A DNA stretch of 64,000 bases from JAWVFM01 sp038237625. GTDB lineage: Bacteria; Actinomycetota; Thermoleophilia; Solirubrobacterales; 70-9. The notes beneath the pieces are model-generated. The model saw only the letters and a list, made by a program, of their open reading frames with translations, searched no databases and was not told the origin of the DNA. The translations under genes and the position numbers were made by a program. The stretch spans positions 62,001 to 126,000 of the forward strand of contig JBBRYM010000003.1 of the NCBI GenBank assembly GCA_038237625.1, in the 5' to 3' direction. This document shows positions 55,597 to 63,773 of this stretch, in pieces. Numbering within the stretch: the first letter of the stretch is position 1; the number at the start of each line of letters is the position of its first letter.

Positions 55597-56687
55597 GTGG
55601 TCTCGGTGCCGACCACCGCGACCGCGTGCCCGAGATTCCGCACCACCTCGGCGGCGCGAGCGGCCTCGGCCTCGCCCGCGATCCAAAGCGAGATGGCGCC
55701 CGTGCTCATGTCGGCCGCCGGATAGAGCGCCATATCGACGATGTTCACGCCCTCGTGGCCGAGCGCGAGCGCGATCTCGGCGACGGTGCCCGGCTGATTC
55801 AAAACCGTCACGCGGAGCTCGCTGAGGGGGCCCCCTGCGAGCTCCGCCTCGAGCAACGCCCGGCGGTCGTCACGGGCGCCGGCATGCCAGTCGCCGACAG
55901 CCTCCGAGTCGCCGGAGCGGATCAGCGCCGCGGCCTCGTCGAGCCGGCGCGCTACCGCCTCGACTCCTCGGGCCACAGCCTCGCGATTGGTGGCGAAGAT
56001 GTCGCCCCAGATGGCGGGATTCGCTCCTGCGACGCGAGTGGTGTCGCGAAAGCTCGGACCGACCTCGGGCATCCGTTCGGACTCCTCGGCCAGGGCCGAC
56101 GCGGCTTCCTGAACGAGCGCGTTCGCCAGGACATGCGGCAGATGGCTCACTGTCGCCATGACCCGGTCGTGGGTGGCAGCGTCGATTGCCCGTGGCCTCG
56201 CGCCCAGATCGGCCACTGCGCGCTGGATACGGTCGAAGTGAACGCCGCTGGCCTGGGGCGTGGGCGTCAGATACCAGCGTGCCCCCTCGAATAGGTCCGC
56301 GCGCGCATTCTCGACGCCCGCGGTCTCGGCCCCTGCGAGCGGGTGGCCGCCGACGAAGCGCTCGGCTGCGGGAGTCTGCGCGAGGCCCTCCAGAAGCTCG
56401 CGCTTGGTCGAGCCGACGTCGGTCACCGCGGCGTCCGGAGCCAGGGCCAGCGCCTGGGCCACGAGCTCCGAAAGAGCGCGCACGGGCGCCGCGCAGAAGA
56501 CGAGCTCGGCGCCGGCAACCGCATCGGCGACGGACGCGCCGGCGCGGGAGAGCGCGCCCAGCTCCAGCGCCCGCTCGAGGTGGATCTCGTCCGGGTCAAA
56601 CCCCGCGACCTCCGCCCCAAGCCGTCGGCTCGCCGCCAGCCCGATCGAGCCGCCGATCAGGCCGACGCCGAGAACAGCGATCTTCAT
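55593..56687 (-). CDS. tyrA: prephenate dehydrogenase with ACT domain
   Basis: 364 residues. NAD Rossmann start KIAVLGVGLIGGSIGLAASRRLGAEVAGFDPD, then CAAPVRALSELVAQAL, TDVGSTKRELLEGL, FVGGHPLAGAETAGVENARADLFEGARWYLTP (catalytic His region), ATVSHLPHVLANALV. A C-terminal ACT domain (SELRVTVLNQPGTVAEIALALGHEGVNIVDMAL) suggests tyrosine feedback. Converts prephenate (or arogenate) for tyrosine synthesis. ATG 56687; 10 bases after aroG, GTGA overlap with aroA. Confidence 0.94.
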   Translation of the reverse strand: MKIAVLGVGLIGGSIGLAASRRLGAEVAGFDPDEIHLERALELGALSRAGASVADAVAGAELVFCAAPVRALSELVAQALALAPDAAVTDVGSTKRELLEGLAQTPAAERFVGGHPLAGAETAGVENARADLFEGARWYLTPTPQASGVHFDRIQRAVADLGARPRAIDAATHDRVMATVSHLPHVLANALVQEAASALAEESERMPEVGPSFRDTTRVAGANPAIWGDIFATNREAVARGVEAVARRLDEAAALIRSGDSEAVGDWHAGARDDRRALLEAELAGGPLSELRVTVLNQPGTVAEIALALGHEGVNIVDMALYPAADMSTGAISLWIAGEAEAARAAEVVRNLGHAVAVVGTETT

Positions 56688-56697
56688 GTCAACTCGC

Positions 56698-57777
56698 TCA
56701 GCCGTGCTCGCGTCGCGCGCGCACGCCCACGGCGAGTTCCTCGAGCACCTCGGCGGTGGTCTCCCAGTCCATGCATGCGTCGGTTATCGACTGCCCGTAG
56801 GTCAACTCCCCCGAACCCAGATCCTGGCGGCCGGCAACCAGAAACGACTCGAGCATGACGCCGGCGATCGCGGGGGTGCCGGCGGCCACCTGCGCGGCGA
56901 TCTCGCGGGCGACCAAAGCCTGGCGCTCGGGATCCTTGCCGCTGTTGTCGTGAGAGGCGTCGATCACCACCCGCGGCGCCAACCCCGCCCCCTTCAGCCT
57001 GTCGAGCGCCTGCGCGACGGCCTCCGCGCCGAAGTTCGGCGCATCGCGACCGCCACGAAGGATCACGTGGCAGTCCGGATTGCCCGTCGTGCGAACGATC
57101 GCGGCGGCGCCGGTGGCATCGACCCCCGTGAACGCATGCGGCGCTGCGGCTGCCCGCACCGCGTCGACAGCGATCTGAACGTTGCCATCGGTGCCGTTCT
57201 TGAATCCGACCGGCATCGAAAGCCCGGAGCCGAGCTGGCGATGGATCTGGCTCTCGGTCGTCCGCGCCCCGATCGCCCCCCAGGAGACGGCATCGGAGAT
57301 GTACTGCGGGATGATCGGATCGAGGAACTCGCAGCCAACCGGCAGGCCAAGGCCCAGAACCGAAACCAGAAGGCCGCGAGCCCGGCGAAGTCCCGTGTTG
57401 ACGTCGCCTGATTCGTCGAGGTGGGGATCATTGATCATCCCCTTCCAACCCGTGGTCGTGCGGGGCTTCTCGAAGTACACCCGCATCGCGACCAGCAGGG
57501 CCTCGCCAAGATCCGAGGCCTCGGCGGCAAGACGGCCTGCGTAGTCGAGAGCGGCCTTCGTGTCGTGGACGCTGCACGGCCCGACGATCACCAGCAGGCG
57601 ATCATCGGAGCCGTCGAGGATCGCCGCGATCTCGTCGCGGCTGCGAATGACTAGATCCGCCTCGTCCCGAGGAAGTGGAATCTCCTCGAGCAGGGCCGCC
57701 GGCCGGGCGAGCGGCTCGATCTGTTCGATCCGCCGGTCTCGAATGCCTCCGAGGCCGGTTCGCGGCGCTGTAGCCAT
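56698..57777 (-). CDS. aroG: DAHP synthase, AroG-type (class I alpha)
   Basis: 359 residues: LLVIVGPCSVHDTKAALDYAGRLA, MRVYFEKPRTTTGWKGMINDPHLD, DVNTGLRRARGLL, ISDAVSWGAIGARTTESQIHRQLGSGLSMPVGFKNGTDGNVQIAVDAV, CHVILRGGRDAPNF, RVVIDASHDNSGK. This is the E. coli AroF/G/H class with FEKPRTTTGWKG PEP/E4P site. First reaction of the shikimate pathway. ATG 57777 is 13 bases after the second DAHP synthase; having both is unusual. Feedback by an aromatic acid is expected for this class but the inhibitor is not readable. Confidence 0.95.
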   Translation of the reverse strand: MATAPRTGLGGIRDRRIEQIEPLARPAALLEEIPLPRDEADLVIRSRDEIAAILDGSDDRLLVIVGPCSVHDTKAALDYAGRLAAEASDLGEALLVAMRVYFEKPRTTTGWKGMINDPHLDESGDVNTGLRRARGLLVSVLGLGLPVGCEFLDPIIPQYISDAVSWGAIGARTTESQIHRQLGSGLSMPVGFKNGTDGNVQIAVDAVRAAAAPHAFTGVDATGAAAIVRTTGNPDCHVILRGGRDAPNFGAEAVAQALDRLKGAGLAPRVVIDASHDNSGKDPERQALVAREIAAQVAAGTPAIAGVMLESFLVAGRQDLGSGELTYGQSITDACMDWETTAEVLEELAVGVRARREHG

Positions 57778-57790
57778 TTCGACTCGGCCG

Positions 57791-58819
57791 TCAGATGACG
57801 GCCGAGACCTCCTTGCCCGCGAGCTCGGCTGCACGCCGGACCGCCTCGGCGTAGTCGGCGAAGAGCTCGACCGGAATCGCTTGCGGACCGTCGCAGATCG
57901 CCGCCTCAGGCTCGTTGTGGACCTCGACGATGATCCCGTCGGCGCCCGCTGCGGCCGCCGCCAGCGACATCGGCCCGACCCAGTCGCGCCGTCCAGCCGC
58001 GTGGCTCGGGTCGACGATGACCGGTAGGTGCGTCATCTCTTTCAGCGCGGGAATCGCAAGCAGGTCGAGGGTGAACCGATACGAAGTCTCGAACGTGCGG
58101 ATTCCCCGCTCGCAGAGAATCACGCTGTCGTTGCCCTCCTTGAGTACATACTCCGACGCCATCAGGAGCTCCTCGAGCGTCGAGGAGAGCCCGCGCTTCA
58201 GCAGCACCGGGACCCCGGTTCGTCCGGCCTCCGAGAGCAACGTGTAGTTCTGCATGTTGCGAGCGCCGATCTGGATGACGTCGGCGACCTCGACCACGTC
58301 GGGCACGTCGCGAACGTCCATCAATTCGGTCACGATAGGCAAGCCAGTCTGCTCCTTCGCCTCCTGGAGGAAGCGAAGTCCCTCCACGCCCAGGCCCTGG
58401 AACGAGTACGGCGAAGTTCGCGGCTTATACGCCCCGCCGCGCAACATCGCGGCACCGCCCCCGGCAACCGCGTGGGCGATGTCGAGCGTCTGCTCCCGGC
58501 TCTCGACCGTGCAGGGGCCGGCGATGAGCGCGAAATGCTCGCCGCCCACGCGACGATCGTCGACCTGGACCACGGTTCGCTCTCCCTTTCGGAACTGGGC
58601 CGAGGAGAGCTTGTAGGGCTTAAGGATGGGAACGAGGTGATCGACGCCAGGCGTCCCCTCGAGCCCGAGGGTGGAGACGCGGTCGCGGTCGCCGATCGCT
58701 CCGATCACGGTCAAGAGCTCACCGCGCGAGACATGGGCCGAACAGCCGACTGCCCGCACGCGCTCAGCGACCGCTTCGATCTGCTCCTCGGTCGCCTCGG
58801 GTTTCATCACGATCATCAT
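57791..58819 (-). CDS. aroF: DAHP synthase, AroF/TM0343-type (class I beta)
   Basis: 342 residues. A 70-residue ferredoxin-like regulatory head (MIVMKPEATEEQIEAVAERVRAVGCSAHVSRGELLTVIGAIG) is followed by the class I beta core: VGGEHFALIAGPCTVESREQTLDIAHAV, MLRGGAYKPRTSPYSFQGLG, ADVIQIGARNMQNYTLLSEAG, VLLKRGLSSTLEELLMASEY, LCERGIRTFETSYRFTLDL, VIVDPSHAAGRRDWVGPMSLAAAAAGADGIIVEVH. ATG 58819. The upstream 320 bases hold a promoter, an aromatic-rich leader ORF and hairpins, so this gene probably heads an attenuated aro operon. Confidence 0.95.
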   Translation of the reverse strand: MMIVMKPEATEEQIEAVAERVRAVGCSAHVSRGELLTVIGAIGDRDRVSTLGLEGTPGVDHLVPILKPYKLSSAQFRKGERTVVQVDDRRVGGEHFALIAGPCTVESREQTLDIAHAVAGGGAAMLRGGAYKPRTSPYSFQGLGVEGLRFLQEAKEQTGLPIVTELMDVRDVPDVVEVADVIQIGARNMQNYTLLSEAGRTGVPVLLKRGLSSTLEELLMASEYVLKEGNDSVILCERGIRTFETSYRFTLDLLAIPALKEMTHLPVIVDPSHAAGRRDWVGPMSLAAAAAGADGIIVEVHNEPEAAICDGPQAIPVELFADYAEAVRRAAELAGKEVSAVI

Positions 58820-58878
58820 TGGAATTGACAGCCTTTCAAGTGTTCTTTCGCTTGGGGTTGCGCGACGGGTGCGCGCAG

Positions 58879-58946
58879 GGGCGCGTGCGGCGCCCGGCTC
58901 GTCTCTCCTGCTAGGTGGGCCTGAAGGGCCGCGCCGAACGCCTAGC
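58879..58946 (-). promoter_or_regulatory. candidate aromatic attenuator hairpins
   Basis: On the minus strand, GCTAGG (58946-58941, containing the leader stop codon TAG) can pair with CCTAGC (58915-58910), enclosing GGCC-loop-GGCC (58930-58918). Further down, GGGCGC (58895-58890) pairs with GCGCCC (58884-58879). Position just after the leader ORF fits ribosome-stalling control of aroF, but no T-run follows and the pairing scheme is read by eye. The rest of 58820-58878 shows no other gene or motif. Confidence 0.45.
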
Positions 58947-59031
58947 TAAATCGCCAGTAATAAAACGACCACGCGAACGCCGGCGCGCCCTGGGGGGCGA
59001 CTGTGAGGGCCGACGAAAAAGCCTCGGTCAT
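58942..59031 (-). CDS. aromatic-amino-acid-rich leader peptide
   Basis: Twenty-nine codons, ATG 59031 to TAG 58942. The first 18 residues are ordinary; the last 11 read FAWSFYYWRFS: Phe, Trp, Phe, Tyr, Tyr, Trp, Phe in a run, all three aromatic amino acids, immediately before the stop. It lies alone in the gap between hisC and aroF and points toward aroF. Short ORFs of this kind upstream of amino-acid biosynthesis genes act as attenuators. A TTGCGG-17-TACAAA promoter ends 8 bases before the ATG, so the peptide may be read from a leaderless transcript; there is no clear Shine-Dalgarno. Shadow ORFs of hisC/aroF do not explain its composition. Confidence 0.72.
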   Translation of the reverse strand: MTEAFSSALTVAPQGAPAFAWSFYYWRFS

Positions 59032-59039
59032 TGCAGGAC

Positions 59040-59068
59040 TTTGTAGCACGGAAGCACGGAATCCGCAA
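59040..59068 (-). promoter_or_regulatory. promoter TTGCGG-N17-TACAAA before the aro leader
   Basis: On the minus strand -35 TTGCGG (59068-59063), 17-base spacer, -10 TACAAA (59045-59040; 4 of 6 consensus). The leader ATG follows 8 bases later, so the start point would fall at or within about a base of the ATG. Confidence 0.45.
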
Positions 59069-59079
59069 ATTCTCCGTCC

Positions 59080-59092
59080 GCCGGCAACCGGC
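59080..59092 (-). terminator. GCCGG-TTG-CCGGC hairpin after hisC
   Basis: Five-base perfect stem with a three-base loop, about 50 bases after the hisC stop and 12 bases before the promoter of the aro leader. It may end the hisC transcript so that aroF starts independently. No T-run. Confidence 0.3.
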
Positions 59093-59139
59093 CTGGCGTC
59101 GGTGAGCCGAGGCCTTGAATGAATCGGTGGTAGGGGCCG

Positions 59140-60255
59140 TCAGGCAGACGGGGACGGAGCTGCTGCGAGGACTTCGGCCATCGCCGCCAAGAAGCGCTCG
59201 TTCTCCGTGTGCGTTCCATACGTCACGCGGAGGTGGCCCGGCCCGCCCAGGGGAGCGCCGGCGCGAACGATTACTCCCGCCTCGCCCAGGCGCCTGACCA
59301 CACCAGCCTCGTCGCGGTCGCCGAGATCGATCCAGGAGAAGTTCGCCTGCGACTGAGGCGCCTCGAGCCCGAGATTTTCGATTCCCGACTCGACGAAGAC
59401 GCGCTCGGTGATCGTCCGTTCCACCCGCTCGGCGACGTCGTCGGTGTGGCGAATCGCCTCCGCCGCAGCGGTCTGCGAGAGCAGGTTGACGCTGAAGGGC
59501 TGGCGGACCGCGTCGATCGCCGCGCGGAACTTGGCTGACCCGATCGCATAGCCACACCGAAGCCCAGCGAGCCCGTAGACCTTGCTGAAGGTCCGCAGCA
59601 CCACGAGGTTCGGGAACTGCTTCGTCAGATCCGCGCCCGCGTCGGGATCGTCGTGGAGCTGGAACTCGGCGTAGGCCTCGTCGAGGATCACCGTCACGTG
59701 CGGAGGGACCCGCTCCACGAACGCCGCGATCTCTGCTGCGGGGATGTGGGTGGAGGTCGGGTTGTTCGGGTTGCAGATCAAAAGCAGCTGGGTCGCCGCC
59801 GTCACCTCGGCGAGCATGGTCTCGAGATCGTGGACGTCGCCGGCGGCCAGTGGGACACGCATTTCGCGCGCCCCCGACAGCGCGGCAAGGTGCGGGTACA
59901 TCGAGAACGCCGGCCAAGCGAAGACGATCTCCGCCCCCGGCTCGCACAGGGCCTCGCAGGCGGCGAGCAGGATCTCGCAGGAGCCGTTGCCCACGGCGAC
60001 GCGGCCAGGCTCGGTCTCGTGACGCTCGGCAATCCGCCGCCGCAGCGTCGGCGAGAACTGCTCGGGGTAGCGGTTGGCGTCCCCTATCGCCCTGGTCACC
60101 GCCTCGGCGACGGCCGGATGCGGCCCCCAGGGCGACTCGTTGGAGGCGAGCTTGACCACGTCGTCGGTGCCGTAGCGCTCACGGGCAGCATCGATCGCCA
60201 GCCCCGCCTCGTACTGGGGCATCTGAGCGAGCTTCCGGGAGAAGTTGACGGCCAT
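59140..60255 (-). CDS. hisC: histidinol-phosphate aminotransferase family protein
   Basis: 371 residues: VVKLASNESPWGPHPAVAEAVTRAI, GNGSCEILLAACEAL, ICNPNNPTSTHIPAAEI (PLP-binding Asn), VILDEAYAEF, VVLRTFSKVYGLAGLRCGYAIG (Schiff-base Lys in SKVYGLAG), and the C-terminal NFSWIDLG...VIVRAGAPLGGPGHLRVTYGTHTENERFL. HisC-family enzymes often also transaminate aromatic 2-oxo acids; placed inside an aro operon without other his genes, an aromatic role (Tyr/Phe) is likely. ATG 60255 chosen; longer reading to 60303 adds an odd Pro/Arg-rich head. Confidence 0.9.
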   Translation of the reverse strand: MAVNFSRKLAQMPQYEAGLAIDAARERYGTDDVVKLASNESPWGPHPAVAEAVTRAIGDANRYPEQFSPTLRRRIAERHETEPGRVAVGNGSCEILLAACEALCEPGAEIVFAWPAFSMYPHLAALSGAREMRVPLAAGDVHDLETMLAEVTAATQLLLICNPNNPTSTHIPAAEIAAFVERVPPHVTVILDEAYAEFQLHDDPDAGADLTKQFPNLVVLRTFSKVYGLAGLRCGYAIGSAKFRAAIDAVRQPFSVNLLSQTAAAEAIRHTDDVAERVERTITERVFVESGIENLGLEAPQSQANFSWIDLGDRDEAGVVRRLGEAGVIVRAGAPLGGPGHLRVTYGTHTENERFLAAMAEVLAAAPSPSA

Positions 60256-60365
60256 GAAGCAATGAGGATAAGGAGGCGCACCCGCAACGCGGCGGCGCCC
60301 CATCGAGCACTACCTCGGTCGGCCTCGTCGGTGCCTTTCTCTGAAGGTTCGAAGTTCCGCGGGCG

Positions 60366-62588
60366 CTACGAAGTCTCAGGCACGGGCTCCGACGGCTGCA
60401 CCCGCAGGAGCTTCGCGGGGCCCGGCGGCAGCCACCAGTTCCAGCGGCCGAAGAGGTGCATCAGCGAGGGCACCAGCAGGGCGCGGATGACGGTCGCGTC
60501 GAAGATGATCCCGGCGGCCAGGCCGATGCCGAACTGCTTGATGTCGACTCCGGGGCCGGTGGACATCGAGAAGAAGGCGAACATCAGCACCAGCGCGGCG
60601 CTGGTGACCAGCTTGCCGGTGCGCATCAGGCCGAGCGAGATCGCGTCGGGCGTGGACCCGGTCTCGTCGTAGGCCTCGCGCATCCGCGTGAGCATGAAGA
60701 CCTCGTAATCCATGGAGAGGCCGAACAGGAACGCGAAGATCATCAGCGGTATCCAGGCGATGATCGCCTGGGTGGCGGAGACTCCCCAAATCGCATCGGA
60801 GCCGTGGCCCTGCTGGAAGACGAAGACCACGATCCCGTAGGCCGCGCCCAGGGAGACCAGGTTCAGGATCACCGCCTTCAGCGGCAGGAGGAGCGAGCGG
60901 AAGGCCCGTGCCAGGAGCAGGTAGGTGAGAACCACGACGAAGAGCAAGACCAGCGGGAAGGTCCCGTAGACCGCGTGGACGAAGTCGCGGTCCTCCGCCG
61001 CGGCTCCGCCGAGCGAGACGTTCGTGTCGCCGTCGATCTTCGCCTGCGCGGCAGGCAGGGCGTCGCTCTTCAGCGAGTCGATGATTGGGCGCACCGCCGT
61101 CGACTCGCCGTCGACATTCGGGAACGCCTCGATCAGGGCGCTCGAGCCCCTGCGCCAGTCCGATCCCGGTGGCGACGCTCGCAGCCCCCTCGGCGCGGCC
61201 GCACCAACGATCCCGGGGGTCGCGTTGACCTCCGAGACAACGGTGCTGAGAGCCTCGGGCGAGGCGTTCCCCTCGACCAGGATCATGAACGGCTCGAACA
61301 CGCCGGCCGTGATCCCGGCCCTGGCCAGGACGTCCCTGCCGACGAATGCGTCCCCTCCACCCGGCAGGTTGGCGGCTTGCGCCTGGCTTGGATTGAGCTT
61401 CGAAGCGGGGATCAAAAGCGCGACGACGATCGCCAGGCCGATCGCGGCCATCAGGGCCGGGCGGCGATTGACGAGACGGGCCCAGCGGCCCCAAAAGCCC
61501 GTGTCGACGTACTCGCCGGCGTGGAAGCGCTTGGGCAGCAGGCGCACGGAGTTGATCCGGTGCCCGAGCTTGGAGAGCAGGGCGGGCAGCAGCGTGATCG
61601 ACGCGAGCACCGAGACGGCCGGGATCAGCATGCCGCCGATGCCGATCGCGCGGATGAAGGGCAGCGGCAGGATGATCATGCTGAGCAGCCCGATCGCCAC
61701 GGTCGAGCCAGAGACAACGACCGAGCGCCCGGCGCGCTTCATGGTCCGCGTAATCGCCTCCTCCACATCGGCGCCGTTCGCCAGCTCCTCGCGGAAGCGG
61801 AAGATCATCAGCAGCGCATAGTCGATCGCCACGCCCAGACCCACCAGGGCAATCAGGAACTGGACGATGATCGAGACGTCGGTGACGTAGGTCAGAAGCC
61901 AGACCAGCCCGAAGGTCGTGAGGATCGAGGTGGCGGCGATGACCAGTGGCATCACCACTGCGGCCAGCGTGCCGAAGACGAACAGAAGGATCAGCAGGGC
62001 ACCCCCGCCGCCGAGCGCGATCTCCAGGCCCAGGCTCGGGCCGTTCGCACCGCCCTCGGCCTCGATCAGCGGCAGGATCCCGGTGACGTGCGTCTGGACT
62101 CCCGGCGGAGCCGCCTTGCGAACCGCGGCGAGCGTGTCCGGCGTGGTCGACTTGAAGTCGAAGCCCTGCTGACCGGCCGGGTAGACCTCGGCGAAGGTCG
62201 TGTGCCCGTCGGCCGATACGTAGGCGTCGGAGCCGGTGGAGTAGAAGGAACTGACTCTCGAGCCCGGATTTGCCTTTCGCGCGGCCAAAATCGCCTGACG
62301 GATCCCGTGGGCCAGCTGAGGATCCGCACTCGGGCCCACCGTGATGGGATTCGCGTTCGGATCGTGGAACACCAGGACCATCGGCATCTGCTCGCCGGTG
62401 CCGAACGTGCGCAGGGCGCGCTGGTTGGTCTCGTAGGCCGAGTAGCCCGGAATCGAGAAGTCCTGCGCCCAGCGCTTCGAAACCTGACCGGCGCCGATCA
62501 TCCCGAAGATCGTGAGGGCGAGCCAGACAAGGAAGACCCGACGGCGATGCCGGACGACGTAATGGGCGAGTCGTTCCATGGGTCCCAT
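60366..62588 (-). CDS. MMPL/RND-family transporter
   Basis: 740 residues, two halves of six membrane helices. TM1 (RVFLVWLALTIFGMIGAGQ) leads into a large extracytoplasmic loop (DFSIPGYSAYETNQRALRTFG...). The intramembrane proton sites resemble GLGVAIDYALLMIFRFREEL and LFGLSMDYEVFMLTRMREAYD (each with a central Asp-Tyr). The family exports lipids or other hydrophobic molecules. It sits between aroH and hisC; whether it carries an aromatic-derived product is unknown. ATG 62588 and 62579 are both possible. Confidence 0.88.
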   Translation of the reverse strand: MGPMERLAHYVVRHRRRVFLVWLALTIFGMIGAGQVSKRWAQDFSIPGYSAYETNQRALRTFGTGEQMPMVLVFHDPNANPITVGPSADPQLAHGIRQAILAARKANPGSRVSSFYSTGSDAYVSADGHTTFAEVYPAGQQGFDFKSTTPDTLAAVRKAAPPGVQTHVTGILPLIEAEGGANGPSLGLEIALGGGGALLILLFVFGTLAAVVMPLVIAATSILTTFGLVWLLTYVTDVSIIVQFLIALVGLGVAIDYALLMIFRFREELANGADVEEAITRTMKRAGRSVVVSGSTVAIGLLSMIILPLPFIRAIGIGGMLIPAVSVLASITLLPALLSKLGHRINSVRLLPKRFHAGEYVDTGFWGRWARLVNRRPALMAAIGLAIVVALLIPASKLNPSQAQAANLPGGGDAFVGRDVLARAGITAGVFEPFMILVEGNASPEALSTVVSEVNATPGIVGAAAPRGLRASPPGSDWRRGSSALIEAFPNVDGESTAVRPIIDSLKSDALPAAQAKIDGDTNVSLGGAAAEDRDFVHAVYGTFPLVLLFVVVLTYLLLARAFRSLLLPLKAVILNLVSLGAAYGIVVFVFQQGHGSDAIWGVSATQAIIAWIPLMIFAFLFGLSMDYEVFMLTRMREAYDETGSTPDAISLGLMRTGKLVTSAALVLMFAFFSMSTGPGVDIKQFGIGLAAGIIFDATVIRALLVPSLMHLFGRWNWWLPPGPAKLLRVQPSEPVPETS

Positions 62589-62673
62589 AGGTCGGCGCCT
62601 GGCTCGCTGGCCAGGACGGGCGGGCACTCTAGCGATTCGCTGACGAAGCCTCGGTTACGTCGCTGCGAGCGAC

Positions 62674-63057
62674 CTACTGGGCTGAATGGAGGTCGGAACG
62701 AAGAGCCTTCGCCGCGCCCATGTAGGCGTGTGCAGGCTCGTGGTCGCGTGGCCCGTAGTAGTGGACCATCACGCGGATCACTCGCTGCATTGCCCCTGGG
62801 ACCTCGATTTCACGCGCGCAGAGGAGGGGGACCCGGTCGAGGCCAAGCTTCCGCGCCGCCACCGCCGGGAACTCGGCATCGAGGTCGTCGGTCGACGTGA
62901 AGATGCAGCTGACGATCCTGCCCGCCTCAAGCGAATTGCGCTTCAGGAGCTCAGTCATCAGCTCCTCCGTGGCGGCGAGCACGGCTTCAGGCTCGTTGGC
63001 CTGCACCTGGGTTGCACCGCGGACCGCCCACAGCCGCTCGTCGCCGGATTCGCTCAT
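62674..63057 (-). CDS. aroH: chorismate mutase, AroH class
   Basis: 127 residues: RLWAVRGATQVQANEPEAVLAATEELMTELLKRN, VSCIFTSTDDLDAEFPAVAARKLGLDRVPLLCAREIEVPGAMQRVIRVMVHYYG. Active-site Arg (RGAT, and QRVIR near the C-terminus), Glu/Cys (LCAREI) and Tyr match the B. subtilis-type trimer. Converts chorismate to prephenate for TyrA. Overlaps rluB by 4 bases. Confidence 0.95.
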   Translation of the reverse strand: MSESGDERLWAVRGATQVQANEPEAVLAATEELMTELLKRNSLEAGRIVSCIFTSTDDLDAEFPAVAARKLGLDRVPLLCAREIEVPGAMQRVIRVMVHYYGPRDHEPAHAYMGAAKALRSDLHSAQ

Positions 63058-63749
63058 CGGCCCGCATCCTCCCAGAGCCGCTCGATCTCGGCGCGCCGAA
63101 GGCGCCGGGACGACCCCTCGGCAAGACGTCCCAGGCTCAGCGGGCCGAAGCGCACTCGCTGGAGATCGGTCACCGGGTTGCCCACGGCATCGAACATCCG
63201 CCGAACCTGGCGGTTTCGGCCCTCGCGGATCTCGATCTCGACCACGCGGGGCGACAGCTTGCGGACCCGGGCGGGCGCGGCGGGGCCGTCGTCCAGCTCG
63301 ATCCCCCGTCGGAGCCTGCTCAGCTGCGCCTCGGTTGCGGCGCGGCCGAGCTTTGCCCGATAGGCGCGGGAGACCCCGTAGCGCGGGTGGGTCAGCCGGT
63401 TGGCGAGTTCGCCGTCGTTGGTGAGCAGGATCAGCCCGGTCGAGTCGGCGTCGAGGCGCCCAACCGGATAGAGACGCCGCGAGGAGGCGACGAGCTCGAC
63501 TACGGCGGGGCGGCTGCCCGGCTCGCGGGCCGTCGAGACTACGCCGGGGGGTTTATTAAGCATCCAGACCTCGCGCGGCTCGGGCTCGACCGGGCGGCCG
63601 TCGACGGCGACGCCGCTTTGGGAGTCGACGTCGAGCGCGGGATCCGTGACCGTCCGCCCTCCCACGCTCACCCGACCGCCACGGATCAGGTCCTCGGCGG
63701 CGCGGCGCGAGGCGACGCCGCTGTGGGCGAGGAAGCGAGCCAGGCGCAT
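63054..63749 (-). CDS. rluB: ribosomal large-subunit pseudouridine synthase B
   Basis: 231 residues: S4 domain (MRLARFLAHSGVASRRAAEDLIRGGRVSVGG) and pseudouridine synthase core: VWMLNKPPGVVSTA, RRLYPVGRLDADSTGLILLTNDGELANRLTHPRYGVSRAYRAKLG (catalytic Asp of GRLDADST), EIREGRNRQVRRMFDAVGNPVTDLQRVRFG. Modifies U2605-region of 23S rRNA. 24 bases after scpB; ATGA overlap with aroH. Standard scpB-rluB order. Confidence 0.96.
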   Translation of the reverse strand: MRLARFLAHSGVASRRAAEDLIRGGRVSVGGRTVTDPALDVDSQSGVAVDGRPVEPEPREVWMLNKPPGVVSTAREPGSRPAVVELVASSRRLYPVGRLDADSTGLILLTNDGELANRLTHPRYGVSRAYRAKLGRAATEAQLSRLRRGIELDDGPAAPARVRKLSPRVVEIEIREGRNRQVRRMFDAVGNPVTDLQRVRFGPLSLGRLAEGSSRRLRRAEIERLWEDAGR

Positions 63750-63773
63750 GCGGCACTCGGGGCGAAGGACTCG

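Noticed and set aside
58820..59139. T-box leader upstream of aroF
   Set aside because: No T-box sequence (AGGGTGGNACCGCG-type) in the gap; the peptide leader explains the region better.
60456..62900. 814-residue plus-strand open frame
   Set aside because: Runs opposite the MMPL transporter, whose proton-relay motifs are clear; the shadow has an implausible Asp/Arg/Gln/His composition.
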